This document shows, one piece after another, positions 42,802-51,168 of a stretch of 64,000 nucleotides of DNA; the stretch's first letter is position 1, and each line of letters opens with the position of its first letter. The stretch comes from Aquipuribacter nitratireducens (GTDB taxonomy: Bacteria > Actinomycetota > Actinomycetes > Actinomycetales > JBBAYJ01): assembly GCF_037860835.1 (NCBI RefSeq), contig NZ_JBBEOG010000001.1, positions 62,001 to 126,000 of the forward strand. Direction: 5' to 3'. A program made the position numbers and the translations under genes. The notes below the pieces were generated by a model, which worked only from the letters and a program-made list of their open reading frames with translations, had not been told where the DNA came from and did not search any database.

Positions 42802-42850
42802 CACAGCGACCGCACAGGAACCGCACAGCACACGCACCCTCGCCGCACAG
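42802..42850 (+). promoter_or_regulatory. Five CACAG direct repeats at 11-bp spacing
   Basis: CACAG starts at 42802, 42813, 42824 and 42846, and CACCC fills the 42835 position. One copy per helical turn on one face is what OmpR-family regulators usually bind. The last copy ends 22 bp before the response-regulator ATG, which suggests autoregulation. Confidence 0.6.
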
Positions 42851-42872
42851 CGCGCCGCGCCATGCTGGTCCC

Positions 42873-43619
42873 ATGACGAGCCCCGCCCGCACCGAGCGCG
42901 CCGCGCCCCTCGCCCGGGCGGACGGCGCACCCGTCCGGGTCCTCGTCGTCGACGACGAGCAGGCGATCACCGAGCTGCTCGCCATGGCCCTGCGCTACGA
43001 GGGGTGGGAGGTCCGCAGCGCCGCCGCCGGCATCCCCGCCGTCCGCGCCGTCAAGGAGTTCCGACCGGACGCGGTCGTCCTCGACGTCATGCTCCCCGAC
43101 ATCGACGGGCTCGAGGTGCTGCGGCGCCTGCGCGGCGGCGGCGACGACGTTCCCGTCCTCTTCCTCACCGCGAAGGACGCCGTCGAGGACCGCGTCGTCG
43201 GCCTCACCGCCGGCGGCGACGACTACGTGACGAAGCCGTTCAGCCTCGAGGAGGTCGTCGCGCGGCTCCGCGGGCTCATCCGTCGCAGCGGCGCGGTGGC
43301 GGCGAAGACCGACGCCCGGCTCGTCGTCGGTGACCTCGTGCTCGACGAGGACTCCCACGAGGTCACCCGCGGCGGCGACGAGATCGCGCTGACGGCGACG
43401 GAGTTCGAGCTGCTCCGCTTCCTCATGCGCAACCCGCGTCGGGTCCTGAGCAAGGCGCAGATCCTCGACCGGGTGTGGAACTACGACTTCGGCGGGCAGG
43501 CGAACATCGTCGAGCTGTACGTGTCGTACCTGCGGAAGAAGGTCGACGCCGGCCGCACGCCCATGATCCACACGCTGCGCGGGGCCGGGTACGTCCTCAA
43601 GCCCGGCGCCGACGCCTGA
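42873..43619 (+). CDS. OmpR-family response regulator
   Basis: This 248-residue DNA-binding regulator has an N-terminal receiver domain (RVLVVDDEQ, phospho-acceptor in DAVVLDVMLPDIDG, FLTAKD, YVTKPFSLEEVVARL). A C-terminal winged helix follows, with LTATEFELLRFLMRNPRRVLSKAQIL and VELYVSYLRKKVD then LRGAGYVLK. ATG 42873 gives the usual length. The histidine kinase gene starts 3 bp after its stop. Direct repeats upstream are likely its own binding sites. Confidence 0.93.
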   Translation: MTSPARTERAAPLARADGAPVRVLVVDDEQAITELLAMALRYEGWEVRSAAAGIPAVRAVKEFRPDAVVLDVMLPDIDGLEVLRRLRGGGDDVPVLFLTAKDAVEDRVVGLTAGGDDYVTKPFSLEEVVARLRGLIRRSGAVAAKTDARLVVGDLVLDEDSHEVTRGGDEIALTATEFELLRFLMRNPRRVLSKAQILDRVWNYDFGGQANIVELYVSYLRKKVDAGRTPMIHTLRGAGYVLKPGADA

Positions 43620-43622
43620 TCC

Positions 43623-45209
43623 GTGACCGGCAGCGTGGCCCACGGCCCGACCGATCGCGTGGCGCGGCGTCGCCTCACCCTGCGGGGGCGGTTGCTCCTC
43701 ACCCTCGTCGCGGTGACCGCCGTCGTGTCGCTCACCGTCGGCGGCGTGAGCGTCGTGCTGCTCCAGGCGTTCCTCGTCGGCCGCCTCGACGACCAGCTCG
43801 CCGGAGCCGTGGCTCGCTCGAGCACCGGTCGTGAGGGCGGTTTCCCCGGTCCCGGACGCGGGCCGCGCGGCGGCGACTTCGGGTTCCTCCTCCAGCCCGG
43901 GCAGGCCGAGGGCACCCTCGGGGCGGAGATCGAGGACGGGACCGTCGAGCGGGTCGCCGTGCTCGACGACCGCGGTCGGGCCGCGTCGCTCGAGACCGAC
44001 ACCGCCTCGGCCCTGCTCGGGGTCGACCCCGGTGAGGGCCCGACGACGGTCCGACTCGCCAGCCTCGGGGCGTACCGCCTCGTCGCGACGACGACACCCG
44101 ACGGGTCGACCATCGTCACGGGCCTGCCGCTGTCAGGGGTGCGGAGCACGACCCTGAGCCTGCTCGCGATCATCGTCACGGCGACCGCCGCCGGCGTCGT
44201 CGTCGTGGTCCTGCTGGGAGGTGCCGTCATCCAGCGGGCGGTCCGGCCCCTGCACGACGTCACCCGCACCGCGACGCGCGTCCGCGACGTCGACCTCACG
44301 AGCGGCGCGGTCGTGCTGCCCGACCGGGTGCCCGCCGACGTGGCCGCGACGCCGGACGAGGTGGGCGAGGTCGCCTCCGCCCTCAACCGCATGCTCGACC
44401 ACGTCGAGGCGGCGCTCGCCGAGCGGCACCGCAGCGAGACGCAGGTGCGGCAGTTCGTCGCCGACGCCAGCCACGAGCTGCGCACCCCGCTGGCGTCCAT
44501 CCAGGGGTACTCCGAGCTCGTGCGGCGCCGGCCCGAGCCGCTCCCCGACGACGTCGTCGCGGCGATGGGCCGGGTGGAGTCCGAGGCGCGGCGCATGGCC
44601 GGGCTCGTCGACGACCTCCTGCTCCTCGCCCGCCTCGACGCCGGCCGCCCGGTCGAGCGGGAGGAGGTGGACCTCGTCCCGCTCGCCGTGGCAGCGCTGT
44701 CCGACGCGCACGCCGCCGGCCCCGACCACCGGTGGGTCCTCGACCTCGACGGCCTCGACCCCGAGTCGGGTGACGCGGACGAGGTGACCGTGCTCGGGGA
44801 GGAGGCACGGCTGCAGCAGGTGCTGGCGAACCTCCTCGGCAACGCGCGGGTCCACACCCCACCCGGCACCACCGTCACCCTGCGCGTCGAGCGATCCGGC
44901 GGCGACGCGGTCGTGACGGTCGCCGACGACGGCCCCGGCGTCCCCGACGGTCTGCGGGACTCCGTGTTCGAGCGGTTCACGCGAGGCGACTCCTCCCGCT
45001 CCCGCGCCGCGGGGAGCACCGGGCTCGGGCTCTCGATCGTCGCGGCCGTCGTCCGTGCGCACGGCGGGACGGTCGCGAGCCCGGCGCAGGCGCGAGGAGC
45101 CGCCTTCGTGGTCAGCCTTCCTCTGGCGAGGTCGAGCGACGAGACCTCCACCACCGATGGTGGAATCGGAGGAGATGTACACCATGGCGCTCAACATCAA
45201 GGACCCTGA
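43623..45209 (+). CDS. Sensor histidine kinase
   Basis: This 528-residue membrane kinase pairs with the preceding regulator. Two membrane segments (about 23-45 and 177-200) enclose a Gly/Arg-rich extracellular sensor of about 130 residues. A HAMP region follows. Then come the H-box DASHELRTPLASIQGYSELV and the ATPase domain with N-box LLGNARVHTPPGT, VADDGPGVPDGL and SRAAGSTGLGLSIV. The kinase domain is complete near SLPLA. The last 20 or so residues run past this point and overlap the start of the antitoxin gene by 26 bp. This suggests that the toxin-antitoxin insertion altered its end. Confidence 0.92.
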   Translation: MTGSVAHGPTDRVARRRLTLRGRLLLTLVAVTAVVSLTVGGVSVVLLQAFLVGRLDDQLAGAVARSSTGREGGFPGPGRGPRGGDFGFLLQPGQAEGTLGAEIEDGTVERVAVLDDRGRAASLETDTASALLGVDPGEGPTTVRLASLGAYRLVATTTPDGSTIVTGLPLSGVRSTTLSLLAIIVTATAAGVVVVVLLGGAVIQRAVRPLHDVTRTATRVRDVDLTSGAVVLPDRVPADVAATPDEVGEVASALNRMLDHVEAALAERHRSETQVRQFVADASHELRTPLASIQGYSELVRRRPEPLPDDVVAAMGRVESEARRMAGLVDDLLLLARLDAGRPVEREEVDLVPLAVAALSDAHAAGPDHRWVLDLDGLDPESGDADEVTVLGEEARLQQVLANLLGNARVHTPPGTTVTLRVERSGGDAVVTVADDGPGVPDGLRDSVFERFTRGDSSRSRAAGSTGLGLSIVAAVVRAHGGTVASPAQARGAAFVVSLPLARSSDETSTTDGGIGGDVHHGAQHQGP

Positions 45210-45453
45210 GGCGGAGCGTCTCGTCGCCGAGCTGGCCGCCCTCACCTCCCGTACCAAGACGGGTGCCGTGCGCGAGGCCGTGAGGGCGGAGCTCGAGCGA
45301 CTGCGACGCGACGCTCATCCGGCTCGGGCCGACCTGCTCCGGGTGATGGCGGCGGAGGTGTGGCCGACGATTCCCGACGAGGCGCGTCGTCCCTGGACCA
45401 AGGCCGACGAGGAACGGCTGCTGGGCTACGACGACTCGGCGACGGCCGGGTGA
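45184..45453 (+). CDS. vapB: VapB-type antitoxin
   Basis: This 89-residue antitoxin neutralises a PIN-domain ribonuclease and represses its own promoter. The N-terminus MALNIKDPEAERLVAELA followed by TSRTKTGAVREAVRAEL matches the DNA-binding half of the Rv0623-like VapB group. The C-terminal tail with RPWTKADEERLLGYD resembles the toxin-binding segment of those proteins. I chose ATG 45184 because GGAGGAG lies 9 bp upstream. ATG 45175 would be too close to that site. The stop overlaps the toxin start by 4 bp. Confidence 0.85.
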   Translation: MALNIKDPEAERLVAELAALTSRTKTGAVREAVRAELERLRRDAHPARADLLRVMAAEVWPTIPDEARRPWTKADEERLLGYDDSATAG

Positions 45454-45779
45454 TCCTCGACAGCTCCGCGCTCGCCGCGGTCGTCCTCGGCGAGCCGCTC
45501 GCGCCGGCGATCCTCCGGGCGATCGGTGCGTCGGACGAGGTGTCGGTCGGGGCTCCGACGCTCGTCGAGGCCTCGATCGTCCTGCGTGCTCGCGCCGGTG
45601 AACCGGGGACCGCAGGCCTCGACCGTCTCCTGGTCGCCGGTGAGGTCGACGTGATCCCACTGGCGGCCGGGCACGTCCCCGTGGCGCTCTCACGTCCCTC
45701 TCATGAACGCTGCGGTTGTCTTGGTCCTGGCGACGAGGAGGCTGTCCTCGCCTGGTCCGTTCCCCCTTCGGCGGGCTGA
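45450..45779 (+). pseudogene. vapC: VapC-type PIN toxin with a lost C-terminus
   Basis: VapC toxins are Mg-dependent ribonucleases. The first 85 residues are a clear PIN domain: VILDSSALAAVVLGEP with the first catalytic Asp, and VGAPTLVEASIVLRAR with the catalytic Glu. LLVAGEVDVIPLAAGHVPVA follows. The expected continuation with an NFGDCF-type second Asp and a final Asp is absent. Instead SRPSHERCGCLGPGDEEAVLAWS leads to a stop at residue 110, about 20 residues short. Other frames downstream do not supply the missing motif, so deletion or replacement is more likely than a simple frameshift. The toxin is probably inactive. Confidence 0.65.
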
Positions 45780-45796
45780 GGGCGAGTCGCCGGGTG

Positions 45797-45830
45797 GCGT
45801 CGTCGGGGTCGGGCTGGGCCCCGACGACGC
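45797..45830 (+). terminator. Perfect 12-bp hairpin after vapBC
   Basis: GCGTCGTCGGGG (45797-45808) pairs with CCCCGACGACGC (45819-45830) around a 10-nt loop. It lies between the broken toxin gene and the efflux gene. Confidence 0.6.
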
Positions 45831-45935
45831 CCTGTCCCGCGTCCGGGAACAGATCTCCGACCTCTCGGGTTGGCCACAGCCGACGGCTCCACCGGCGTAG
45901 GCGTCCACCACATCCTCGCGACGGGACGGACGACC

Positions 45936-47204
45936 ATGGCCGACGACACGACCACGCGCACGACCGACGGCGCGGCTGATCGCAGCCTCCTGCGGATGGT
46001 CCTCGTGCTCGGGGCCTTCGTCGCGGTCGGCCCGCTCACGATCGACATGTACCTACCGGCCCTACCGACCATCGCCGCGGAGCTGCAGACCACCGAGGCC
46101 GCGGTCCAGCTCACGCTCACCGGCACCCTCGTCGGCCTCGCGCTCGGGCAGCTGCTCATCGGGCCGCTGTCGGACGCCGTCGGCCGTCGGGTCCCGCTGC
46201 TCGCGGGGACGGCGCTGCACATCGTGTCGTCGCTGCTCATCGTGCTCGCGCCCGACATCGTCACCCTCGGCGTGCTCCGCGTCCTCCAGGGCGTCGGGAC
46301 CGCCGCGGGTGCGGTCGTCGCCCTCGCCGTCGTCCGCGACCTGTTCACCGGCCGGGCCGCCGCGACCATGCTGTCGCGGCTGTTCCTCGTCATGGGGGCC
46401 GCGCCCGTCCTCGCCCCGACGATCGGCGGGGAGCTGCTGCGCTTCACGTCGTGGCGCGGGGTCTTCGTCGCGCTCGCCGTCTACGGGGTGGCGCTGCTCG
46501 TGCTCGGGTCGATGGCGCTGCAGGAGACGCTGCCCCCGGAGCGGCGCCGCTCCAGCCGCCCGCTCGCGACCCTGCGGACGTACCGCGGGCTGCTCAGCGA
46601 CCGCTCGTACGTCGGCCTCGTGCTCGTCGCGGGGCTCAGCATGGCGGCGCTGTTCAGCTACGTCGCCGGCTCGTCGTTCGTCTACCAGGGCGAGTTCGGG
46701 CTCGACGAGCAGCAGTTCGGGCTCCTGTTCGGTGCCGGCGCGTTCTGGCTCATCGCCGCGACCCAGCTCAACCCCGTCGCGCTGTGGTGGTTCTCCCCGG
46801 CGCAGCTCCTGCTCGCCGGTGTCGTCGCCGGGACGGTGGCGGGTGGCGTCCTCCTTCTGCTCGCCCTCACGGGTGCCGGTGGGCTCGTTGGCGTCGTCGT
46901 GCCGCTGTGGGCGGTCCTCTTCGCCGCGGGCCTCGCGCTGCCGAACGCGCCCGCGCTCGCCCTCACCCGGCACGGCGAGGCCGCCGGCTCCGCCGCCGCG
47001 GTGCTCGGCGCCGTCCAGTTCGGGGTCGGGGCGCTCGTGTCGCCGCTCGTCGGGCTGCTCGGCAACGACGCGGCCGCGATGGGTGCTGTCATCGTCACGG
47101 CGTTGACGATCGCGCTCGTCGTGCTCCTCGTCGTCGTGCGCCCGTGGCGGCTCGACACCGGTGCGGGCGACGCGCAGGAGGCGGCGCTCGCCGCCGCGCA
47201 CTGA
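45936..47204 (+). CDS. Bcr/CflA-family drug efflux MFS transporter
   Basis: This 422-residue proton-driven exporter of the DHA1 type has twelve predicted membrane segments. It includes the Bcr/CflA signature GPLTIDMYLPALPTIAAELQ, the loop QLLIGPLSDAVGRRVPLL (MFS motif A) and VLQGVGTAAGAVVALAVVRDLF. Family members export bicyclomycin, sulfonamides or chloramphenicol, and some export cysteine or arabinose. The substrate here is unknown. ATG 45936 gives an Asp/Thr-rich N-terminus of about 20 residues before the first helix. Confidence 0.9.
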   Translation: MADDTTTRTTDGAADRSLLRMVLVLGAFVAVGPLTIDMYLPALPTIAAELQTTEAAVQLTLTGTLVGLALGQLLIGPLSDAVGRRVPLLAGTALHIVSSLLIVLAPDIVTLGVLRVLQGVGTAAGAVVALAVVRDLFTGRAAATMLSRLFLVMGAAPVLAPTIGGELLRFTSWRGVFVALAVYGVALLVLGSMALQETLPPERRRSSRPLATLRTYRGLLSDRSYVGLVLVAGLSMAALFSYVAGSSFVYQGEFGLDEQQFGLLFGAGAFWLIAATQLNPVALWWFSPAQLLLAGVVAGTVAGGVLLLLALTGAGGLVGVVVPLWAVLFAAGLALPNAPALALTRHGEAAGSAAAVLGAVQFGVGALVSPLVGLLGNDAAAMGAVIVTALTIALVVLLVVVRPWRLDTGAGDAQEAALAAAH

Positions 47205-47222
47205 CGGGTCCGGACACCCTGG

Positions 47223-48119
47223 TCAGCCGAACGGAACCGCCCGCCACGGCACGACCGGTACGCCCGGGACGTCGACGCGGGCGCTGAACAGCCGACCGGA
47301 CAGCGGGTGGGCCGCGCGTCCGGCGTCGTCGAGCTCGGCGCTGCCGGTCGTGACGACGAGCGTGCGGAGGTCCCCGCCCGCGAGCGCCGCGCTCGTCGTG
47401 TGCGGCGCGGGGACCCGCACGACGGTGTCGAGCACCCCGGTGGGGGAGAAGCGACGGACCTCGCCGGCGCCGAACACCGCGACCCACAGGTGGTCGGCGG
47501 CGTCGACCGTGATGCCGTCGGGCAGCGCGTCGCCGAGGTCGAGGTGGACCGCGCGCGGTCCCGTGCGGCCGGTCGCCGCGTCGTAGTCCCGGGCGTGGAC
47601 GACGTGACGGGTCGTGTCGACGCTGTACATCCGCGTGCCGTCGGTGGAGAACGCGATGCCGTTGGCCTGGCCCAGGTCGTCGTCGAGGGTCGTGAGCGAG
47701 CCGTCCGGCTCCAGCCGGACGAGCGCCTCGTGGTCCGAGCCGCCGTCCATCGTCAGCGTGCCGACGAGCAGGCGACCGGCCGGGTCGGTCGTCGCGTCGT
47801 TGCACCGTCGACCGCTCCCGGCGGGGACGACGCGAGGGCCGAGCGCCAGCCGGCGGTCCGCGCCGAGCACGGCCACGTGCTCCTGGGCGGCGAGGACGAG
47901 CCCGCCGTCCGTGGTCGGCAGCGCCGCCCCGACCATGCCGTCGACGTGGTCCCGGTGCTCGACGGTGACGAGGCCCGGGCCGTCGACCGTCCCGCGGAGC
48001 ACCTCCCCGGCGTAGATGTCGACCCACACCAGCCGCCCGCGCGCCGCGTCCCACCGCGGCCCCTCGGCCAGCTGGTACGTCTCCTCGCCCGCCGAGAGGG
48101 CCTCGATCGTCGTCAGCAC
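47223..48119 (-). CDS. SMP-30/gluconolactonase-family protein
   Basis: This 298-residue six-bladed-propeller hydrolase probably opens a sugar lactone. Motifs include LAEGPRWDAARGRLVWVDI (with the metal-ligand Glu), GSGRRCNDATTDPAGRLLVGT (Asn/Asp metal ligands), QANGIAFSTDGTRMYSVDT and LPDGITVDAADHLWVAVFG. It resembles regucalcin-like lactonases of aldonate pathways. It converges on the efflux gene with an 18-bp gap and diverges from a small membrane-protein gene. No dedicated sugar dehydrogenase is adjacent. Confidence 0.87.
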   Translation of the reverse strand: MLTTIEALSAGEETYQLAEGPRWDAARGRLVWVDIYAGEVLRGTVDGPGLVTVEHRDHVDGMVGAALPTTDGGLVLAAQEHVAVLGADRRLALGPRVVPAGSGRRCNDATTDPAGRLLVGTLTMDGGSDHEALVRLEPDGSLTTLDDDLGQANGIAFSTDGTRMYSVDTTRHVVHARDYDAATGRTGPRAVHLDLGDALPDGITVDAADHLWVAVFGAGEVRRFSPTGVLDTVVRVPAPHTTSAALAGGDLRTLVVTTGSAELDDAGRAAHPLSGRLFSARVDVPGVPVVPWRAVPFG

Positions 48120-48210
48120 GGCCCCACCGTGCCAGACCCTGCCCCGGCCCCGAGGTGCCTCGCCATCCGTGCCGCGGGTCGTGTCCGGCCCTGTGTCTAC
48201 CGTGGTCAGG

Positions 48211-48606
48211 GTGACGGGGGAGTCGGTGGTCGAAGCGGTCGGGCAGGCGCCGTTGTGGCAGGGGTTCCTCCTGTCACCCGGATTCGGGGGTCTGGCCGCG
48301 CTGCTCGCCGCGCTCGTGGCCGGAGCCGTGGCGGCCTCCGTCGCCCGCAGGGACCGGCTCCAGCGCGAACGCACCGACCGCAAGAACCAGTGGTGGACCC
48401 GGGCCCAGTGGGCGCTCGACGCGACGACCAGTGACCGGGCGTGGGTCCGGGTCACCGGCTTCCGCATGCTCGAGGCCTTGGCGGAGAGCGAGTGGGCGGA
48501 CGAGCACGAGGCGGACGTCGTCGCCGCGGCGACGGCGCCCTCGTTGAGCGGACCCTCGCCCGTCCGCCGGGTCCGGCGCATACTGGGGGGAGGGAGGTCG
48601 ACATGA
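48211..48606 (+). CDS. Small single-pass membrane protein
   Basis: I do not recognise this 131-residue protein. It has one membrane segment (about 29-50, FGGLAALLAALVAGAVAASVA). A basic cytoplasmic stretch RRDRLQRERTDRKNQWWTRAQWALD and a helical tail with VTGFRMLEALAESEWADEHEADVV follow. The order resembles small actinomycete proteins that carry a WWxRxQWALD motif. The start is GTG 48211. An ATGA overlap couples it to the next small gene. Confidence 0.65.
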   Translation: MTGESVVEAVGQAPLWQGFLLSPGFGGLAALLAALVAGAVAASVARRDRLQRERTDRKNQWWTRAQWALDATTSDRAWVRVTGFRMLEALAESEWADEHEADVVAAATAPSLSGPSPVRRVRRILGGGRST

Positions 48607-48812
48607 CCCTGCACCAGGAGTGGACCCGCTTCCGCCGGAGCCTGCGGGACCGTGAGGCCCGCGTGGCAGACGGTCGTGAGCCCGTGACCGACGAGGAGCG
48701 CGTGGCCGCCGCACGCGCCCGGGTCGCGGCCGACCGCAAGCGCGGGGTCGAGACCGAGGCCTGGATCCTCCGGCTGGCCGAGCAGGGGCCGCGGCGCGAC
48801 CGCCCGGCCTGA
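48603..48812 (+). CDS. Small charged cytoplasmic protein
   Basis: This 69-residue protein overlaps the preceding gene by 4 bp. It is highly charged and helical (WTRFRRSLRDREARVADG, VAAARARVAADRKRG). It has no membrane segment or recognised domain. GGGAGG lies just upstream of ATG 48603. The coupling suggests that it works with the membrane protein. Confidence 0.6.
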   Translation: MTLHQEWTRFRRSLRDREARVADGREPVTDEERVAAARARVAADRKRGVETEAWILRLAEQGPRRDRPA

Positions 48813-48860
48813 CCGCTCGCAGAAGGGCCTCTCGCCGGGCTCCAGCGGCGCCTCGAGCCC

Positions 48861-51113
48861 TCAGGCCGCGTGCACCGACACGAGGACCGACTCCGCGACG
48901 CGCAGCGCGGGCGCCGACACCCCGACCGTCGTGAGGACGGAGCCGGGCAGCCGCACGCCGTCCGTCGCCCAGCGCGGCATCCGCTCCTTGTCCGGTGCGG
49001 ACGTGGCCGGGTGCTCGAGGGCCAGCCGGTACGTGGTGTCGTCGCGGAGGCCGGGGAAGGTGATGCGGTCGATCGGCCACGTGAGGGGGTGCTCGAGCAG
49101 GCTGATGCGGTACAGCGCCGCGGAGCCGTCGGCGGCGACGACGCCGTCGACGCTGACGGCGGGGTCGGGGCGGTCGGCGTGGACGACGTCGCCGCTGTGG
49201 AGCAGGTGCCGGTGCTGCTTGTGCAGCTGCACCCACTCGGCGAGCTCGGACAGGTCGGCGTCGGACATGGTCGTGAGGTCGTTCTCGATGCCGAGGTGAC
49301 CCCAGAGGGCGGTGGCGGCGCGGAAGGCGAGGCTGTGGTGCCGGTCGGTCGTGTGGTCGGTGGCGGAGCCGATGTGGGTGCCGAGGAGCTCCGGGGGCAG
49401 CAGGAGCCCGGTCCAGCGGACCATGCGGTGCCGTTCGTGGGGGTCGATGCAGTCCGACACCCACACCCGGTCCGTCGCCTCGACGGTGCGGAGGTCGACG
49501 CGGCCGCCGCCGCCGGCGCACGACTCGATCTCGAGACCCGGGTGCCGGCGCCTGAGCGCCGTCATGAGCCGCAGGACGGCGGCCGCCTGGTCCCGGCCTG
49601 CCGGGCGGGCGTGAGGCTGGTGGGCGGGGTCGAGGACCGGTCTGTTGTGGTCCCACTTGAGGTACGCCACGTCGTACTCCTCGACGAGGGCCGAGATCCG
49701 CTCGAAGACGTGGGCGAAGGCGTGGAGGTTGCCGAGATCGAGGACGTGCTGCTGGCGCGACGGGATACCGGGGCCGTGCTCGGTGGCGAGCAGCCAGTCG
49801 GGATGGTCTCGGGCGAGGTGGGAGTCGAGGTTCACCATCTCCGGCTCGACCCACAGGCCGAACTGCATGCCGAGGTCGCGGACGCGGGAGACGAGCGGGT
49901 GGAGACCCTCCGGCCACACGTCCGGGTCGACGACCCAGTCGCCGAGCCCGGCGCGGTCGTGCCGGCGGCCGAGGAACCAGCCGTCGTCGAGCACGAACCG
50001 CTCTACCCCCACCCGCGCGGCGCGGTCGGCGAGGTCGAGGAGCGTGTCGAGGTCGTGGTCGAAGTACACCGCCTCCCACGTGTTGAGCAGGACAGGGCGC
50101 GGTGTGGTCGGGTGCGCGGGCCGTGCCCGCAGGTACCGGTGGAGACGGGCCGCGAGCGCGTCGAGCCCGTCACCCCACGAGCCGACCAGCCACGGCGTGG
50201 TGTACCGCTCGCCGGGCGCGAGCCGCACCTCACCGGGCGCGAGGAGCTCCCCGCCGCCGAGCAGCCGCCAGCCGACGACGGTCCGCTCGGCCGCGACCTG
50301 CTGGCTGCCGTTGTGGGCGACGTGGACCCCCCACACCCGGCCGCCGCGGAAGCCGAAGCCGGTGCTGCCGGCGAGCAGCAGCGTCGGGGCGTCGAGGCCG
50401 GGGCGCCCGCCGCGGGAGTCCCGGACCCAGGCGCCGACGGGGAACGGGTGGCGCTGCGGGTGCCGCTCGTGCGTGTGGCGCCCGGTGAGGTCGACGAGCT
50501 CGGTCGCCGTCGCGGGGACGGGCAGGCTCACGCGGACCTGGTCGACCTGGTACGGGTCGTCGCCCCGGTTCTCCAGCCACGCCCGCAGCCGCACGAGACC
50601 GCTCGCGAGCAGCTCGAGCTCGGTGCCGACGACGACCCGGGCGACGGTGTCCTGGGCGGTCGAGACGACCCGGACCGCGTCGACGGGGCCGTCGGGCCAG
50701 TCGTGGGACCCGGCCTCGTGCACCTCGTGGTCGACGGCCGTGTAGTCGAGGGACCACGCCGCGCCGTCGCGGCCGCCGACGACGCCCGGGTGCCCCAGCC
50801 AGCCGCGGGCCGTCCGGGGGAGGACGGGGACCACCTCCTGCGTCGTGACGAGGCTGTCGGTGTCGGGCACGGCGAGCGCGGCGAGCAGCGCCCGCTCGTC
50901 GGCCGCACGGCTGCCCGCACCCGGGCCCGCACCCGGACCCGTGTCCGGCAGTTCCTGGCCCCAGTGGGCGAGGCTCGGCAGGTCGCGGCGGGGGAGCCGG
51001 ACGAGCAGGCTCGTCCCGCCTCGTCGCAGGTGGACCAGGCGGTCCTCGTCGTGCGGCACGGCATCCACGTCCTTCGTCGTCCGGTTCGTCGTCCGGGTCG
51101 TCGTCGGTGTCAT
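48861..51113 (-). CDS. Alpha-galactosidase, glycoside hydrolase family 36
   Basis: This enzyme removes terminal alpha-galactose from melibiose- or raffinose-type sugars. The 750-residue protein has the GH36 layout: an N-terminal beta-sandwich, the (beta/alpha)8 barrel and a C-terminal domain. Visible motifs are RFVLDDGWFLGRRHD, FGLWVEPEMVN, the nucleophile region VAYLKWDHNR and the acid/base region WVSDCIDPHERHRM. No signal peptide is seen, so it acts on imported sugar. ATG 51113 is used, and an upstream GTG 51152 is possible. It is the last gene of the ABC transporter operon. Confidence 0.92.
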   Translation of the reverse strand: MTPTTTRTTNRTTKDVDAVPHDEDRLVHLRRGGTSLLVRLPRRDLPSLAHWGQELPDTGPGAGPGAGSRAADERALLAALAVPDTDSLVTTQEVVPVLPRTARGWLGHPGVVGGRDGAAWSLDYTAVDHEVHEAGSHDWPDGPVDAVRVVSTAQDTVARVVVGTELELLASGLVRLRAWLENRGDDPYQVDQVRVSLPVPATATELVDLTGRHTHERHPQRHPFPVGAWVRDSRGGRPGLDAPTLLLAGSTGFGFRGGRVWGVHVAHNGSQQVAAERTVVGWRLLGGGELLAPGEVRLAPGERYTTPWLVGSWGDGLDALAARLHRYLRARPAHPTTPRPVLLNTWEAVYFDHDLDTLLDLADRAARVGVERFVLDDGWFLGRRHDRAGLGDWVVDPDVWPEGLHPLVSRVRDLGMQFGLWVEPEMVNLDSHLARDHPDWLLATEHGPGIPSRQQHVLDLGNLHAFAHVFERISALVEEYDVAYLKWDHNRPVLDPAHQPHARPAGRDQAAAVLRLMTALRRRHPGLEIESCAGGGGRVDLRTVEATDRVWVSDCIDPHERHRMVRWTGLLLPPELLGTHIGSATDHTTDRHHSLAFRAATALWGHLGIENDLTTMSDADLSELAEWVQLHKQHRHLLHSGDVVHADRPDPAVSVDGVVAADGSAALYRISLLEHPLTWPIDRITFPGLRDDTTYRLALEHPATSAPDKERMPRWATDGVRLPGSVLTTVGVSAPALRVAESVLVSVHAA

Positions 51114-51168
51114 CGGGGGATCGGGAGGGGGGTGCGGGGCGGGCAGTGCCACCCGCCCCGCACCGGTC

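Noticed and set aside
41870-42985. Extension of the SpoIIE-type gene upstream of 41869
   Set aside because: It would run antisense across the secreted protein gene and its promoter. The extra residues are low-complexity.
45703-45900. 65-residue open frame after the truncated toxin
   Set aside because: It has no ribosome site and no recognisable motif, and it spans a terminator-like stem. It also does not supply the missing PIN-domain end.
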